The notes under the pieces: generated by a model
What the model saw: only the letters and a program-made list of their open reading frames with translations
Told to the model about the DNA's origin: nothing
Database searches by the model: none
Shown: positions 1 to 6,897 of the stretch, piece after piece
How positions within the stretch are numbered: the first letter of the stretch is position 1
Layout: every line of letters begins with the position of its first letter
Position numbers and translations under genes: made by a program
Source of the DNA: JABDGR01 sp035546135
GTDB lineage: Bacteria > Verrucomicrobiota > Verrucomicrobiia > Opitutales > JABDGR01
DNA: 12,066 bases
Assembly (NCBI GenBank): GCA_035546135.1
Contig: DASZWY010000249.1
Span: forward strand, 1 to 12,066
Direction of reading: 5' to 3'

Positions 1-1
1 G

Positions 2-145
2 GTCACCCCGGGCGGAGAAGGACGGCTGCTGTTGGAAGCGCCGGGTGATTACGAACCGCCCGCGCTGGCGGGATGGGAATTGACCCGGCGGCTCGGCCGC
101 GGCCGCCGCCAACCCAGCTCGCTGATATTTCGCCGCGCCAACTGA
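2..145 (+). CDS. C-terminal end of an unidentified protein (possibly RsmD-like rRNA methyltransferase), partial
   Basis: An open frame enters from the left edge and ends at a TGA at 143-145, giving the last 47 residues of a protein. The visible part reads as a beta strand (GRLLLEAPGDYE), then GWELTRR, then a basic stretch and a final strand SSLIFRRAN. RsmD-type 16S rRNA methyltransferases end in a similar way: a strand after the catalytic motif with a conserved Glu, a 'GW.L.R' segment, and a closing hydrophobic strand followed by Arg residues. That similarity is weak, so the identification is a guess. The stop lies 3 bases before the stop codon of the convergent membrane-protein gene, leaving no room for a separate terminator. 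Confidence 0.45.
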   Translation, partial: VTPGGEGRLLLEAPGDYEPPALAGWELTRRLGRGRRQPSSLIFRRAN

Positions 146-148
146 GGC

Positions 149-2062
149 TTAGTTTGCCGCCGGCGATTTTGCGCTGGCCGGATTCGCGTGCAAGAGGGCA
201 AAAAACGGCGCCAGTTCCGCACGCGGCGGCGGGCTGCCGCCGATTTCCCAGGCGGCACGACGTTGCGCCTCGGCGGGCGTCTCCAGCCCGCTTTCCGCCA
301 GCGCCAGGCGGGCGGCGGCACCCCACGACCCCGGGTCGTTGCCAAGGCTGTCCCAATAATAGGTTGCGCCATCGGTGCGGTGCAGGAGCCAGAGACACAC
401 GCCGCAGCGGAATTGCGCGGCGGGCGACTGGCGGGCGAGGTCGCCGTTATCCAGCAATTGTTTTTCCAGCGCGTCGGCGGCAGGCGCGGAGGGCAACTGC
501 ACCAGCAACTGCTTGAAGCGCCAGGACGCCGCCATGTCGCGCTCGAAAAAAGACAAGGGCGACGTGCGGGCCGGGCGGATTAATTCAGCGAGGGCGTCAT
601 CGTAGCGACTTAAATCGGCGCAGGCCTGCGCGCGCTCGCGGCTGTCGCGCGCGGCCAGGGCGTCGGCGGGGCTGTTGCGCCGCGGCCACCACGCCAGCAG
701 GACCGCCGCCAGCACGGCGGTGAAAAGCCATAAATGGTTGCGGCGCGGGCGCAGCCAGGACATCGCGGGCAACGCGCCGGAAAACAGGGCAAGCATGACC
801 GCGACCGGCGCGCGGGCCTCCATCGTGGGATACCAGATAACCCCGCCGACGGCCACGAGCGCAGCCAAGAGCACCGCCAGCCCCGCGGCCGGCACCCGCC
901 AGCCCAAGACCACGCCGAGCACGCCGAAAGCGAGCAGCACGCCCCAATTGAGCGGATTGTATTTCAACCAGGCGACTTCGGCGCGCGCGCGGTTAAAATC
1001 CGCGCCGGCGCTATAATTGGGCGCGGCAAAAAACTGCGCGGCCTTGCGGGCGGCGCGCAAACCGGAACGCGCCGGCGAAAACAAGGCGGCGTGAATGGCC
1101 GCGCGCCACCAATAGCCGTCCATGACCGCATGACCCGGCGCCGGCAGATTGGTCTGGACTTGGTAGGAAAGGCGCGCCTCGAGCTCCAAGGAATCGGCAC
1201 CCGGTGCGCCGGCGCTGAATTCGACCGCCGGCAAGGGCGCGTTCCATGGCTGGGTGATTTCGAGGGCGCGGGCGAGCCGGTAAAGCGCTTCTCCCGACAA
1301 GGGTTGCGGGGAACCGCCCCAGAGGAGTTGAAAGCCAATCAAGCCCGCGGCAATGCAGCCCATGCCCGTCACGGCGGAAAACATCCGGGTGGCGGGTTTT
1401 TCCGGGCCCAGCAAAAAAGCGATGACGGGCCACGCCAACGCGACCGGCCACCATGGCGCATAGAGACAGGCCGCCAGCACAAAGGCCAAACCCGCGGCAA
1501 AAGGATAGGCCCAGATGTGGCGGCGGCTGATTCGACCACCCTGCCATAGCGGGGATTGCCAGACGGTGCCCAATGCGGCCGCCGCGCCACCCACCCAAAC
1601 CAGCAATGCCAGCGTCGCCGGCATCGGTTGCAAAACAAGGAAAACGGCCGGAGGATAAAAGCCCCACAACGCGCCCGCCACGAGGGCGCCGCGGCGGCGC
1701 CAAAAATGCAACCCGATGCCGACAACCAGCGCGGTGGTGGTGAGATGGGCGAAAAGATTGAGGAGGCGGGCCGCCGCGGCGAGATGGGCGAAGGGCACGC
1801 CGACTTCGCGCAAAGTGACCAGGATGGCGAGGTAGGCGGGGGCGCGGAAAAACGGCTCGCGCGTCAGGGTGCCTTGAAACAACGCCTCGCCATCGGTGAG
1901 CCATGCGGCGGCTTCGCCTTGCGGACGCTGGCCGAGGGGCGTGCCCGCCCAGGCGGCCATGGTGCAGCCCGTGTACAGCGCCGTGCCCAAGAGCAAAACG
2001 ACGAAACAGGCCCAGAAGGCCCGGTTTTTCGCGTCGGGAGAGGTCGGAGCGGGCGTTTCCAC
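149..2062 (-). CDS. Polytopic membrane protein, probable GT-C/GT39-type glycosyltransferase
   Basis: This protein of about 637 residues probably sits in the inner membrane. Hydrophobic segments lie near residues 16-36, 76-90, 100-120, 126-165, 184-218, 228-248, 372-388, 392-436 and 443-460. A soluble, mostly helical tail of about 175 residues follows. The first loop contains an acidic pair (WLTDGEALF, about 55-62) followed by an REPFFRAPAYLAIL segment. A late helix begins with an Arg-Pro motif (EARAPVAVMLALFSGALPA, about 415-433). Both are arranged as in GT39/PMT_2-like GT-C enzymes, which move sugars from polyprenyl-phosphate donors to acceptors outside the membrane. The usual Asp-Glu pair is not exact, so activity is uncertain. 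The frame stays open upstream to 2233 but would run through the divergent gene. I chose GTG at 2062 because a promoter-like pair ends 10 bases before it; TTG at 2068 is the alternative. Confidence 0.7.
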   Translation of the reverse strand: METPAPTSPDAKNRAFWACFVVLLLGTALYTGCTMAAWAGTPLGQRPQGEAAAWLTDGEALFQGTLTREPFFRAPAYLAILVTLREVGVPFAHLAAAARLLNLFAHLTTTALVVGIGLHFWRRRGALVAGALWGFYPPAVFLVLQPMPATLALLVWVGGAAAALGTVWQSPLWQGGRISRRHIWAYPFAAGLAFVLAACLYAPWWPVALAWPVIAFLLGPEKPATRMFSAVTGMGCIAAGLIGFQLLWGGSPQPLSGEALYRLARALEITQPWNAPLPAVEFSAGAPGADSLELEARLSYQVQTNLPAPGHAVMDGYWWRAAIHAALFSPARSGLRAARKAAQFFAAPNYSAGADFNRARAEVAWLKYNPLNWGVLLAFGVLGVVLGWRVPAAGLAVLLAALVAVGGVIWYPTMEARAPVAVMLALFSGALPAMSWLRPRRNHLWLFTAVLAAVLLAWWPRRNSPADALAARDSRERAQACADLSRYDDALAELIRPARTSPLSFFERDMAASWRFKQLLVQLPSAPAADALEKQLLDNGDLARQSPAAQFRCGVCLWLLHRTDGATYYWDSLGNDPGSWGAAARLALAESGLETPAEAQRRAAWEIGGSPPPRAELAPFFALLHANPASAKSPAAN

Positions 2063-2072
2063 GGACAACCCC

Positions 2073-2101
2073 AGAATAGGCGTGGACAGTGCGGCAGGCA
2101 A
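2073..2101 (-). promoter_or_regulatory. Promoter-like pair for the GT-C membrane protein gene
   Basis: Read on the minus strand, TTGCCT (2101-2096) and TATTCT (2078-2073) are separated by 17 bases, close to the sigma-70 consensus in both boxes and spacing. Transcription would begin near 2066, only a few bases before the GTG at 2062. This supports that start and implies an almost leaderless message. It is a pattern match only. Confidence 0.45.
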
Positions 2102-2118
2102 CTTGATAGCGTGGAGCG

Positions 2119-2823
2119 ATGCCCTCGGCTTTCTTCGCCCGCCATGCGCGAAAAATCGCGGTGCTGGCCGGACTGGCGGCACTGGCGTTGGCGGGGCTGG
2201 CGATAATGCACGCGCAAGGGATGACCCCCGCAATGGTGTTTGCGAAGCTCAAGGACGTGGCGCAATGGGCGGCGGGGAAAAATCCGGTCTTTTATGTGCT
2301 CGCGCTCACCTTGCTGCCGTATGCGGGGGTGCCGTCGTCGTTTCTTTATATGGCAGCAGGGGCGGCCTACGGCACCGTGGAGGGAACCTTGCTTTCGCTG
2401 TGCGGGCTGGCGTTGAACCTGCCGCTGGGCTACCTGGTGGGCAAATTCTGGCTGCGCGCGCCGATTGCGCGAATGCTGGAAAAGCGCGGGCACCGCATCC
2501 TTGAAGTGCCACCGGGGGAATTTACGCGGCTCATTGTGCTCATGCGGGTCATCCCGGGACCGCCGCTGGTCATCCAGAATTTTCTGCTGGCGATGGCGGG
2601 GACGCCGTTTCTGCCTTATTACCTCATCTCGCTGCCGCTGACGCTGTTCTTTGCCGCAGGGATATTGCTGACCAGCGGGGCGCTGCTGGAAGGAAACACG
2701 AAATTGGTGGCGGCCGGCGTGGGCCTGGTGATTGCGGTGACGCTGCTGGCGCACATCGTGAAAACGATGCACCAGGCCAAAAACAAAAATGGCCCGAAGG
2801 AGCGGCCCTCCCAACCGGAATGA
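2119..2823 (+). CDS. VTT-domain (DedA/TVP38-like) membrane protein
   Basis: This 234-residue inner-membrane protein belongs to the VTT/SNARE-associated family (DedA, TVP38, TMEM64 relatives). Members are linked to lipid scrambling or transport and membrane homeostasis. An N-terminal helix covers about residues 12-30. The VTT core covers about 60-190: a re-entrant region LPYAGVPSSFLYMAAGAAYG, a Gly-rich helix (about 90-108), and the hallmark segment LMRVIPGPPLVIQNFLLAMAG (141-161) with its conserved Arg and Pro residues, then a further helix. A last helix lies at 198-213, and the tail is basic. Length is typical. GGAG sits only 2 bases before the ATG, so a Shine-Dalgarno site is not convincing. 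The stop overlaps the xseA start as ATGA, so the two are probably co-transcribed and translationally coupled. Substrate is unknown. Confidence 0.85.
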   Translation: MPSAFFARHARKIAVLAGLAALALAGLAIMHAQGMTPAMVFAKLKDVAQWAAGKNPVFYVLALTLLPYAGVPSSFLYMAAGAAYGTVEGTLLSLCGLALNLPLGYLVGKFWLRAPIARMLEKRGHRILEVPPGEFTRLIVLMRVIPGPPLVIQNFLLAMAGTPFLPYYLISLPLTLFFAAGILLTSGALLEGNTKLVAAGVGLVIAVTLLAHIVKTMHQAKNKNGPKERPSQPE

Positions 2824-4169
2824 AGGCGCGCGCCCAAGCGAAGACGCCGGAGCCGGGGCAGATTTTGTCCGTGGGCGATGTGACGCGGCGCATCAAAATC
2901 CTGCTCGAGGACGCGCTGCCGGAAGCGTGGATTCGCGGCGAAGTTTCGAACCTGCGCCGCCAGCCGAGCGGCCATGTTTATTTCACGCTGAAGGACGCCG
3001 AAAGCCAGTTGCCCTGCGTATTTTTCCGCGGCGAGGCGCTGCGATGCGCGGTGGACCTGCGCGACGGCAAGCAACTGCTGGTGTTGGGGCGGCTGTCGGT
3101 CTACGAGCCGCGCGGGGCGTATCAATTGATCGTGAGCGCGGCGTTGGAGGACGGCGTGGGCCGGTTGCGCGAGGAATTCGAGAAGCTGAAGGCAAAACTC
3201 GCGGCGGAGGGGTTGTTTGAACTGGAGCGCAAACGCGAGCTGCCAGCGCGAGTGAGCACGGTGGGCTTTATCACTTCAACGAGCGGGGCGGCAGTGCGGG
3301 ATTTTATCAGCATCCTGCGGCGGCGCGGATGGCGCGGGCGGCTGGTCATCCTGCCGGCCAAAGTCCAAGGGCGGGAAGCGGCGCGCGAAATGGCGGCGCA
3401 ACTGGCGCAGGCGGCGCGGCTGGGGATTTTTGATTTGCTGGTCATCGGGCGCGGCGGCGGCAGCCTCGAGGACCTGTGGGCGTTCAACGAGGAAGTCCTG
3501 GTGCGCGCCATTGCGGCAAGCCCGGTACCGATCATTTCCGCGGTGGGGCACGAAACCGATTTTACCCTCAGCGATTTTGCGGCGGACCGCCGCGCGGAAA
3601 CCCCCTCGGCGGCCGCGGAATTGATTTCGAGCGCGGAGCTGGAGCAGCGAGAGGCCCTCGGCGATTTCGCGCGCGAGTTGCGCGATTTTGCCGAGGGCGA
3701 ACTGGAGCGCCGGCGCGCGCGGCTGGAATTGCTGGCGCACCGGCGGCTCGCGGCCTCGCCGCGTGCATTTATCGAGCCGCAGTTTCTACGGCTGGACGAC
3801 GGGGCGAGCCGCCTGCAACTGGCGATGCGCCAGGCCGTGCACCGGCGGCGGAGCGAGCTGCATTCCCGCGCGGCGGCGCTGGCGGAGCGGGCGCCCGGAC
3901 CGCGGGTGCGCGTCGAGCGCGCGCGGGCTGTCGCCTTGGGCAAGCAATTGGTCCGGCTTGGCAAAACCGCGCTGGCCCCGCACCGCGCGGAATTGAAAAA
4001 CCTTGAACGGCGGTTGCGGGAAACGGGCGTGGCGCGCGTGCTCCAGCGCGGCTTCGTGATTTTGTCGGACGCCACGGGCGCGCCCGTCACGCGCCGGGCC
4101 AATCTCAAACCCCGGCAGAAAGTGCGCGCGCGGTTTGCCGACGGCGAGGCGGGGCTGACGGCGGATTGA
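2820..4169 (+). CDS. xseA: Exodeoxyribonuclease VII large subunit
   Basis: This 449-residue protein is the catalytic subunit of exonuclease VII, a cytoplasmic nuclease that cuts single-stranded DNA from both ends to oligonucleotides without needing a divalent metal. An N-terminal OB-fold for DNA binding covers about residues 14-110 (LSVGDVTRRIKILLEDAL, then WIRGEVSNLRRQPSGHVYFTL). The catalytic domain starts near 140 and carries the family signatures: VGFITSTSGAAVRD (D161), VIGRGGGSLEDLWAFNEE (R211) and SAVGHETDFTLSDFAADRR (H244, D247). These match the Asp, Arg, His and Asp essential in the E. coli enzyme. From about 275 to 400 a long charged helical region should form the arm that binds the small subunit XseB. 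ATG overlaps the VTT stop. No xseB follows. Function is secure. Confidence 0.96.
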   Translation: MKARAQAKTPEPGQILSVGDVTRRIKILLEDALPEAWIRGEVSNLRRQPSGHVYFTLKDAESQLPCVFFRGEALRCAVDLRDGKQLLVLGRLSVYEPRGAYQLIVSAALEDGVGRLREEFEKLKAKLAAEGLFELERKRELPARVSTVGFITSTSGAAVRDFISILRRRGWRGRLVILPAKVQGREAAREMAAQLAQAARLGIFDLLVIGRGGGSLEDLWAFNEEVLVRAIAASPVPIISAVGHETDFTLSDFAADRRAETPSAAAELISSAELEQREALGDFARELRDFAEGELERRRARLELLAHRRLAASPRAFIEPQFLRLDDGASRLQLAMRQAVHRRRSELHSRAAALAERAPGPRVRVERARAVALGKQLVRLGKTALAPHRAELKNLERRLRETGVARVLQRGFVILSDATGAPVTRRANLKPRQKVRARFADGEAGLTAD

Positions 4170-4234
4170 GTTTCCCTGCTAACTGTACATTTTGCTCGCT
4201 TGACGAAAATAAATTTCTGGCATCAACTTATCTT

Positions 4235-4795
4235 ATGAATGAAGTTGATATTTGCATGAAGGAATATTCGGAAATGCGTGCCGAATTGCGCATGTTGTTC
4301 GGCCTGATCAACGAAAACATCAAATCCGCTTGTACATTGTTTATAATTTTGGGGAGCGTGGGCGCCTACCTGAAAGATATTAGGCTGATTTACGCCATTC
4401 CAACCATCATGTTCATGTTTATGCTGATAGGAATATGGCAAATGCGTGGACTGAATTTACTTGGCGCTTATTGCGCAAAAATTGCTTGTAAAGTCCGCCT
4501 CCAGACTGACCCGAAAAAGGTGGCCATGGATTGGGAACTCAATGATCCTTTTGGCAGCATGAGCAGATCACCTACCGGAATGATTTCCATGGGCATTATG
4601 CTGTCGGCGGTGCCATTGCTGATAACCTTTCTTGTCCTTGCCATCTTGGCGGCGTTGAACTGGCATTGGTGGACCGCAGTAATTCATTTTCTTGAACTAC
4701 TGGTTTTAGTATATTTTTTCTACAAATCTTTACAGTTAAACCATCCGAAATATCGTCTCCAAATTATAAATGAAAGCCCCACTCAAAATAAATGA
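4235..4795 (+). CDS. Orphan four-helix membrane protein encoded in an AT-rich island
   Basis: This protein of 186 residues is unrecognised by name. A charged N-terminus (EYSEMRAELRMLFGLINENIK, residues 10-30) precedes hydrophobic segments at about 32-46 and 52-70, a soluble loop with a Trp-Glu pair (AMDWELNDP, 97-105), and two more helices at about 116-141 and 146-164. The layout resembles a widespread group of uncharacterised membrane proteins that open with an 'EY..LR.E' helix and have a 'WE' loop motif; this is recollection, not a search. Base composition is sharply lower in GC than both neighbours (three 60-base lines counted by hand from 4201 gave 28-47%), suggesting foreign origin or relaxed selection. 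The frame opens at a TTG overlapping the xseA stop (4166), but ATG 4235 or 4256 is more likely. A TTGACG at 4200-4205 could be a -35 box, without a good -10. Confidence 0.7.
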   Translation: MNEVDICMKEYSEMRAELRMLFGLINENIKSACTLFIILGSVGAYLKDIRLIYAIPTIMFMFMLIGIWQMRGLNLLGAYCAKIACKVRLQTDPKKVAMDWELNDPFGSMSRSPTGMISMGIMLSAVPLLITFLVLAILAALNWHWWTAVIHFLELLVLVYFFYKSLQLNHPKYRLQIINESPTQNK

Positions 4796-4814
4796 CATAG
4801 AGAGCTAATTTGCC

Positions 4815-5309
4815 TTATTTTCGCAACAGCCGCTTCGCGAGTTGCAGAACTTCCTTTTCGATATGGGCCAGGGTCGCGGCGGGGAGCGAGGCGTCGAGGT
4901 CATGGACTTTCCAGTATTCGACGCGGGCGGCGTGCTTGGGAAAGCGCGCGCGCATGATGGGACGGTGCTCGGATTCCTTGAGGGCGACGATGTGCGCGGC
5001 GGCGGCGAGGTCGGCGCGGGAGAGGGGCCGGCGGCCCGGCGCGGTTTGCCGGAGGGCGATGCCGCGGCGCAGCAGAACCTGGCGGGTGTGCGGCGAGATA
5101 TCACCGTCAACCAAGTGGGTGGACAACCCGCGGGAAAACGCGCGCCACGGCCAGCCGGCGGCGCGGGCAAAGTGGTTAAAGAGCGCCTCGGCGTAGCGGC
5201 TGCGGTAATAATTGCCGGAGCAGAGAAACAACACGCGGCGAGCCGGAGCAGCAGAGAGGGACCGGGCGCGGCCTTGGGCGGGAGATGGCGATTTTTTAGC
5301 CCGTTTCAC
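4815..5309 (-). CDS. Low-molecular-weight protein-tyrosine-phosphatase-like protein
   Basis: This 164-residue cytoplasmic protein of the LMW phosphatase family would hydrolyse phosphotyrosine, or arsenate/phosphate esters, through a Cys-phosphate intermediate. The P-loop lies at residues 30-36, CSGNYYR, a perfect C-x5-R motif directly after the strand RVLFLC. The family standard is C-x-G-N-x-C-R-S-P; here the second Cys is Tyr and the Pro is Arg (NYYRSRYAE), which marks a distinct subgroup. The general-acid Asp is probably D137 in EYWKVHDLD, with Leu replacing the usual Pro of the DP pair. A basic tail of about 24 residues precedes the domain, so a later start is possible. The first four bases overlap the end of the upstream membrane-protein gene, so both probably belong to one transcript. 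The true substrate is unknown. Confidence 0.82.
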   Translation of the reverse strand: MKRAKKSPSPAQGRARSLSAAPARRVLFLCSGNYYRSRYAEALFNHFARAAGWPWRAFSRGLSTHLVDGDISPHTRQVLLRRGIALRQTAPGRRPLSRADLAAAAHIVALKESEHRPIMRARFPKHAARVEYWKVHDLDASLPAATLAHIEKEVLQLAKRLLRK

Positions 5310-5887
5310 GCGCCGGAATTGTTCGGCGTAGAATCGCCGGACTCCGGCGGCTGGTCAACGTCATCTTCGTCCACCACAAGTGGCGCAGGCGTGGCCCCGG
5401 GCTTGGGTGCGCGGGAGCCGCGGCGCGGGCCGGACTCGCCGCGGACGATATCACCTCGACGGGGGTGCTGACCGAGCAGGGCGCAGCGCACGAGGAGAAA
5501 GACCATCAACAATCCGCCGAGCGCAAACGGCACGACGTAGTGATGCTTGGCCGGCTGGATGACGGTGTCCTCCACCGTGCAGCCCATCCAAATCGCAAGC
5601 AGGAGCAACACCACCGCTCCCGGCAGGAGAATCCGGGCTTCCTCGCGAAACAAAACCGGATTGTGCCGGAGGATGAGCCACCAGCCTCTGAATGCGAGCA
5701 GGGCCATGATGAATCCGCCGGCGTCAAAGAGATACTTTTGCCCATTCGTCAGGTTGGCGTTGAGCGCCACCAAGGCCCAGGCGCAGGTGGGAACCGCCGC
5801 CACCGCAAAAAACAAGGTCAACGCAAACAGCGAGCGCCGACGAATGGCGAGGCCGAAAAATTTCAGCTTGGTGGTCTTCCAAGGCAT
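5306..5887 (-). CDS. Unrecognised four-helix membrane protein with acidic disordered tail
   Basis: This protein of 193 residues is of no recognised family. A basic N-terminus (MPWKTTKLKFFGLAIRRR) is followed by hydrophobic helices at about residues 19-42, 54-73, 86-102 and 116-137. A hydrophilic tail of about 55 residues begins with Arg-rich sequence and ends in an acidic, Pro/Ser-rich stretch (VVDEDDVDQPPESGDS). By the positive-inside rule both ends should be cytoplasmic, where the tail could meet the phosphatase-like protein encoded immediately downstream with a 4-base ATGA overlap. That overlap indicates translational coupling and possibly a shared job. The frame extends upstream to a TTG at 5908, but ATG 5887 is the better start. 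No Shine-Dalgarno site is seen at either. Confidence 0.7.
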   Translation of the reverse strand: MPWKTTKLKFFGLAIRRRSLFALTLFFAVAAVPTCAWALVALNANLTNGQKYLFDAGGFIMALLAFRGWWLILRHNPVLFREEARILLPGAVVLLLLAIWMGCTVEDTVIQPAKHHYVVPFALGGLLMVFLLVRCALLGQHPRRGDIVRGESGPRRGSRAPKPGATPAPLVVDEDDVDQPPESGDSTPNNSGA

Positions 5888-6029
5888 GGAAATTGGAAGC
5901 AGGCACAACCGCAGCGAGAGAGCAGACGCGGCGAGAGGGGTGGCTGAAAATTAGGGTGAAACGGGAGATTTGACGATAAAAATTTATCCGACCTCAGCTT
6001 TTGACCGTTTGAATATCAATAAGTTAGCC

Positions 6030-6059
6030 TCCAAAACCTTTGCGGCAGAAAGTTTTGGA
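6030..6059 (+). promoter_or_regulatory. Long stem-loop upstream of the ECF sigma gene
   Basis: The arms TCCAAAAC(C)TTT (6030-6041) and AAAGTTTTGGA (6049-6059) pair over 11 base pairs with one bulged C. The loop is the seven bases GCGGCAG. No run of T follows on either strand, so it is not a standard Rho-independent terminator. It could be a regulatory RNA element in the sigma-gene leader, or a binding site for a dimeric regulator. The structure is seen directly; the role is inferred. Confidence 0.5.
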
Positions 6060-6110
6060 TGCCGGAGGACACAATTGCACGACGGGAGGAGAAATTGTAA
6101 AGGTATTGTA

Positions 6111-6132
6111 TTTGCCCCCGGAAGCGGGCAAA
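6111..6132 (+). promoter_or_regulatory. Second inverted repeat in the sigma-gene leader
   Basis: Perfect 7-base arms TTTGCCC (6111-6117) and GGGCAAA (6126-6132) enclose an 8-base spacer, about 50 bases before the sigma factor ATG. It may be an operator or a leader hairpin. There is no T tract, so termination is unlikely. Confidence 0.35.
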
Positions 6133-6183
6133 ATGGGCTTCGCACCCGCAACTCGCTGGCGGTAATGGTGTTTGAACGCTTAT

Positions 6184-6813
6184 ATGTTTTCTGCTTCCGC
6201 CGCTTCCGCTCTGCCCGCCTGGATTGGAGCCCAGGCCGAACAAACCCCCAGGGAGGGGGAGGCCGCGCCGGCGCGCGATGAAGACGCCGAGCTGATGATG
6301 GCCGTGGCCCAGGGCGACGAATCGGCGCTGGCCCAGCTCATCCGCAAATGGCAGGGGCCGCTCATCAACTTTTTCTACCGCTCGCTGGGCTCCGTCGAGC
6401 AGGCGGAAGACCTGACCCAACTCGTGTTCGTGCGGGTTTACCGGGCCGCGGCGACCTATCAGCCCGTGGCGCGGTTTTCGACGTATTTGTTCCACATCGC
6501 GCGGCGGCTGCTCATCAATGAATTCCGCCGCCGCCAGCGCAAGCCGCTCGAGATGATGGACCCGGCCGATTTGCGCGCCGTGGACACGTCCTCCGGACGC
6601 GACCAGCAGCGGATGTTTGAGCTGGAAGAGGCCTTCCAGCAGGCGCTGACCAAGCTGACGGAGGATCAGCGCACGGCCATCCTGCTGCTCAAGCAGCAGG
6701 AGCTGAGTTACGAGGAAATCGCGGAAATCATGAAACAGTCGGTCGCGGCGGTGAAGACCCACATCTTCCGGGGGCGCCAGAAACTAAAGGAAATTTTACG
6801 AAAAATGCTGTGA
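6184..6813 (+). CDS. ECF-type RNA polymerase sigma factor
   Basis: This 209-residue sigma-70 family protein of the extracytoplasmic-function class directs RNA polymerase to a dedicated promoter set. An Ala/Pro-rich extension of about 33 residues precedes the core. Region 2 covers about residues 35-118: QGDESALAQLIRKWQG opens it, and AEDLTQLVFVRVYRA (74-88) and FSTYLFHIARRLLINEFRRR (98-117) carry the core-binding and -10-recognition helices. Region 4 covers about 151-204: LTEDQRTAILLLKQQELSYEEIAEIM, then a helix-turn-helix ending AAVKTHIFRGRQKLKE for the -35 box. Residues 119-150 form the short linker typical of ECF factors. ATG 6184 is preferred over the in-frame TTG at 6172; no clear Shine-Dalgarno site is present. 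The next gene on the strand encodes a single-pass membrane protein, the usual place for its anti-sigma factor. Confidence 0.93.
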   Translation: MFSASAASALPAWIGAQAEQTPREGEAAPARDEDAELMMAVAQGDESALAQLIRKWQGPLINFFYRSLGSVEQAEDLTQLVFVRVYRAAATYQPVARFSTYLFHIARRLLINEFRRRQRKPLEMMDPADLRAVDTSSGRDQQRMFELEEAFQQALTKLTEDQRTAILLLKQQELSYEEIAEIMKQSVAAVKTHIFRGRQKLKEILRKML

Positions 6814-6863
6814 CTTTTGCCCCCTGAGCGGGGTTTAAGCTGTAACCTTGGCATAATATCGGC

Positions 6864-6891
6864 TTCACAAGCCACCAAACCTAATTATACT
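6864..6891 (+). promoter_or_regulatory. Promoter-like pair directly ahead of the single-pass membrane protein gene
   Basis: TTCACA (6864-6869) and TATACT (6886-6891) are 16 bases apart, a good sigma-70-type match. Only 6 bases separate the -10 box from ATG 6898, so transcription would start at or next to the start codon, giving a leaderless message. The gene could therefore be made independently of the sigma gene upstream. Pattern evidence only. Confidence 0.45.
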
Positions 6892-6897
6892 TTAGCC

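Larger units (their letters stand above)
5888..6183. other. Non-coding divergent intergenic region with several inverted repeats
   Basis: This 296-base stretch separates the minus-strand membrane-protein gene from the ECF sigma gene and is poorer in GC than the coding sequence around it. I see no convincing gene: a short open frame from 5970 has no coding character. It holds a 14-base palindrome, GATAAA-AA-TTTATC, at 5975-5988. A long hairpin lies at 6030-6059, ACAATT/AATTGT arms at 6071-6076 and 6093-6098, and TTTGCCC/GGGCAAA arms at 6111-6132. TTGACG and TTGACC at 5970 and 6001 look like -35 boxes but lack good -10 partners at standard spacing. Promoters for both neighbours must lie here, possibly for an alternative sigma such as the ECF factor itself. 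Confidence 0.6.

Noticed and set aside
734..1549. Plus-strand open frame of 271 codons opposite the GT-C-like gene
   Set aside because: Low-complexity Arg/Gly/Gln product antisense to a coherent membrane protein; no domain seen.
1011..2252. Minus-strand open frame of 413 codons overlapping the GT-C-like gene in another frame
   Set aside because: The alternative frame has coherent membrane helices and GT39-like motifs; this one is Arg/Pro/Ala-rich with none.
1864..2814. Long minus-strand open frame (316 codons) across the VTT gene
   Set aside because: It lies antisense to a protein with clear VTT features and gives an Arg/Gln/His-rich product with no domain logic, as expected from the complement of a GC-rich gene.
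5970..6281. Open frame of 103 codons in the intergenic region before the sigma gene
   Set aside because: It overlaps the sigma start out of frame, crosses several inverted repeats, and the product has no recognisable features.
6820..6836. CCCC-TGAGC-GGGG-TTT as a terminator after the sigma gene
   Set aside because: Only four pairs in the stem and three T; too weak to call. It may still cause some pausing before the internal promoter-like pair.
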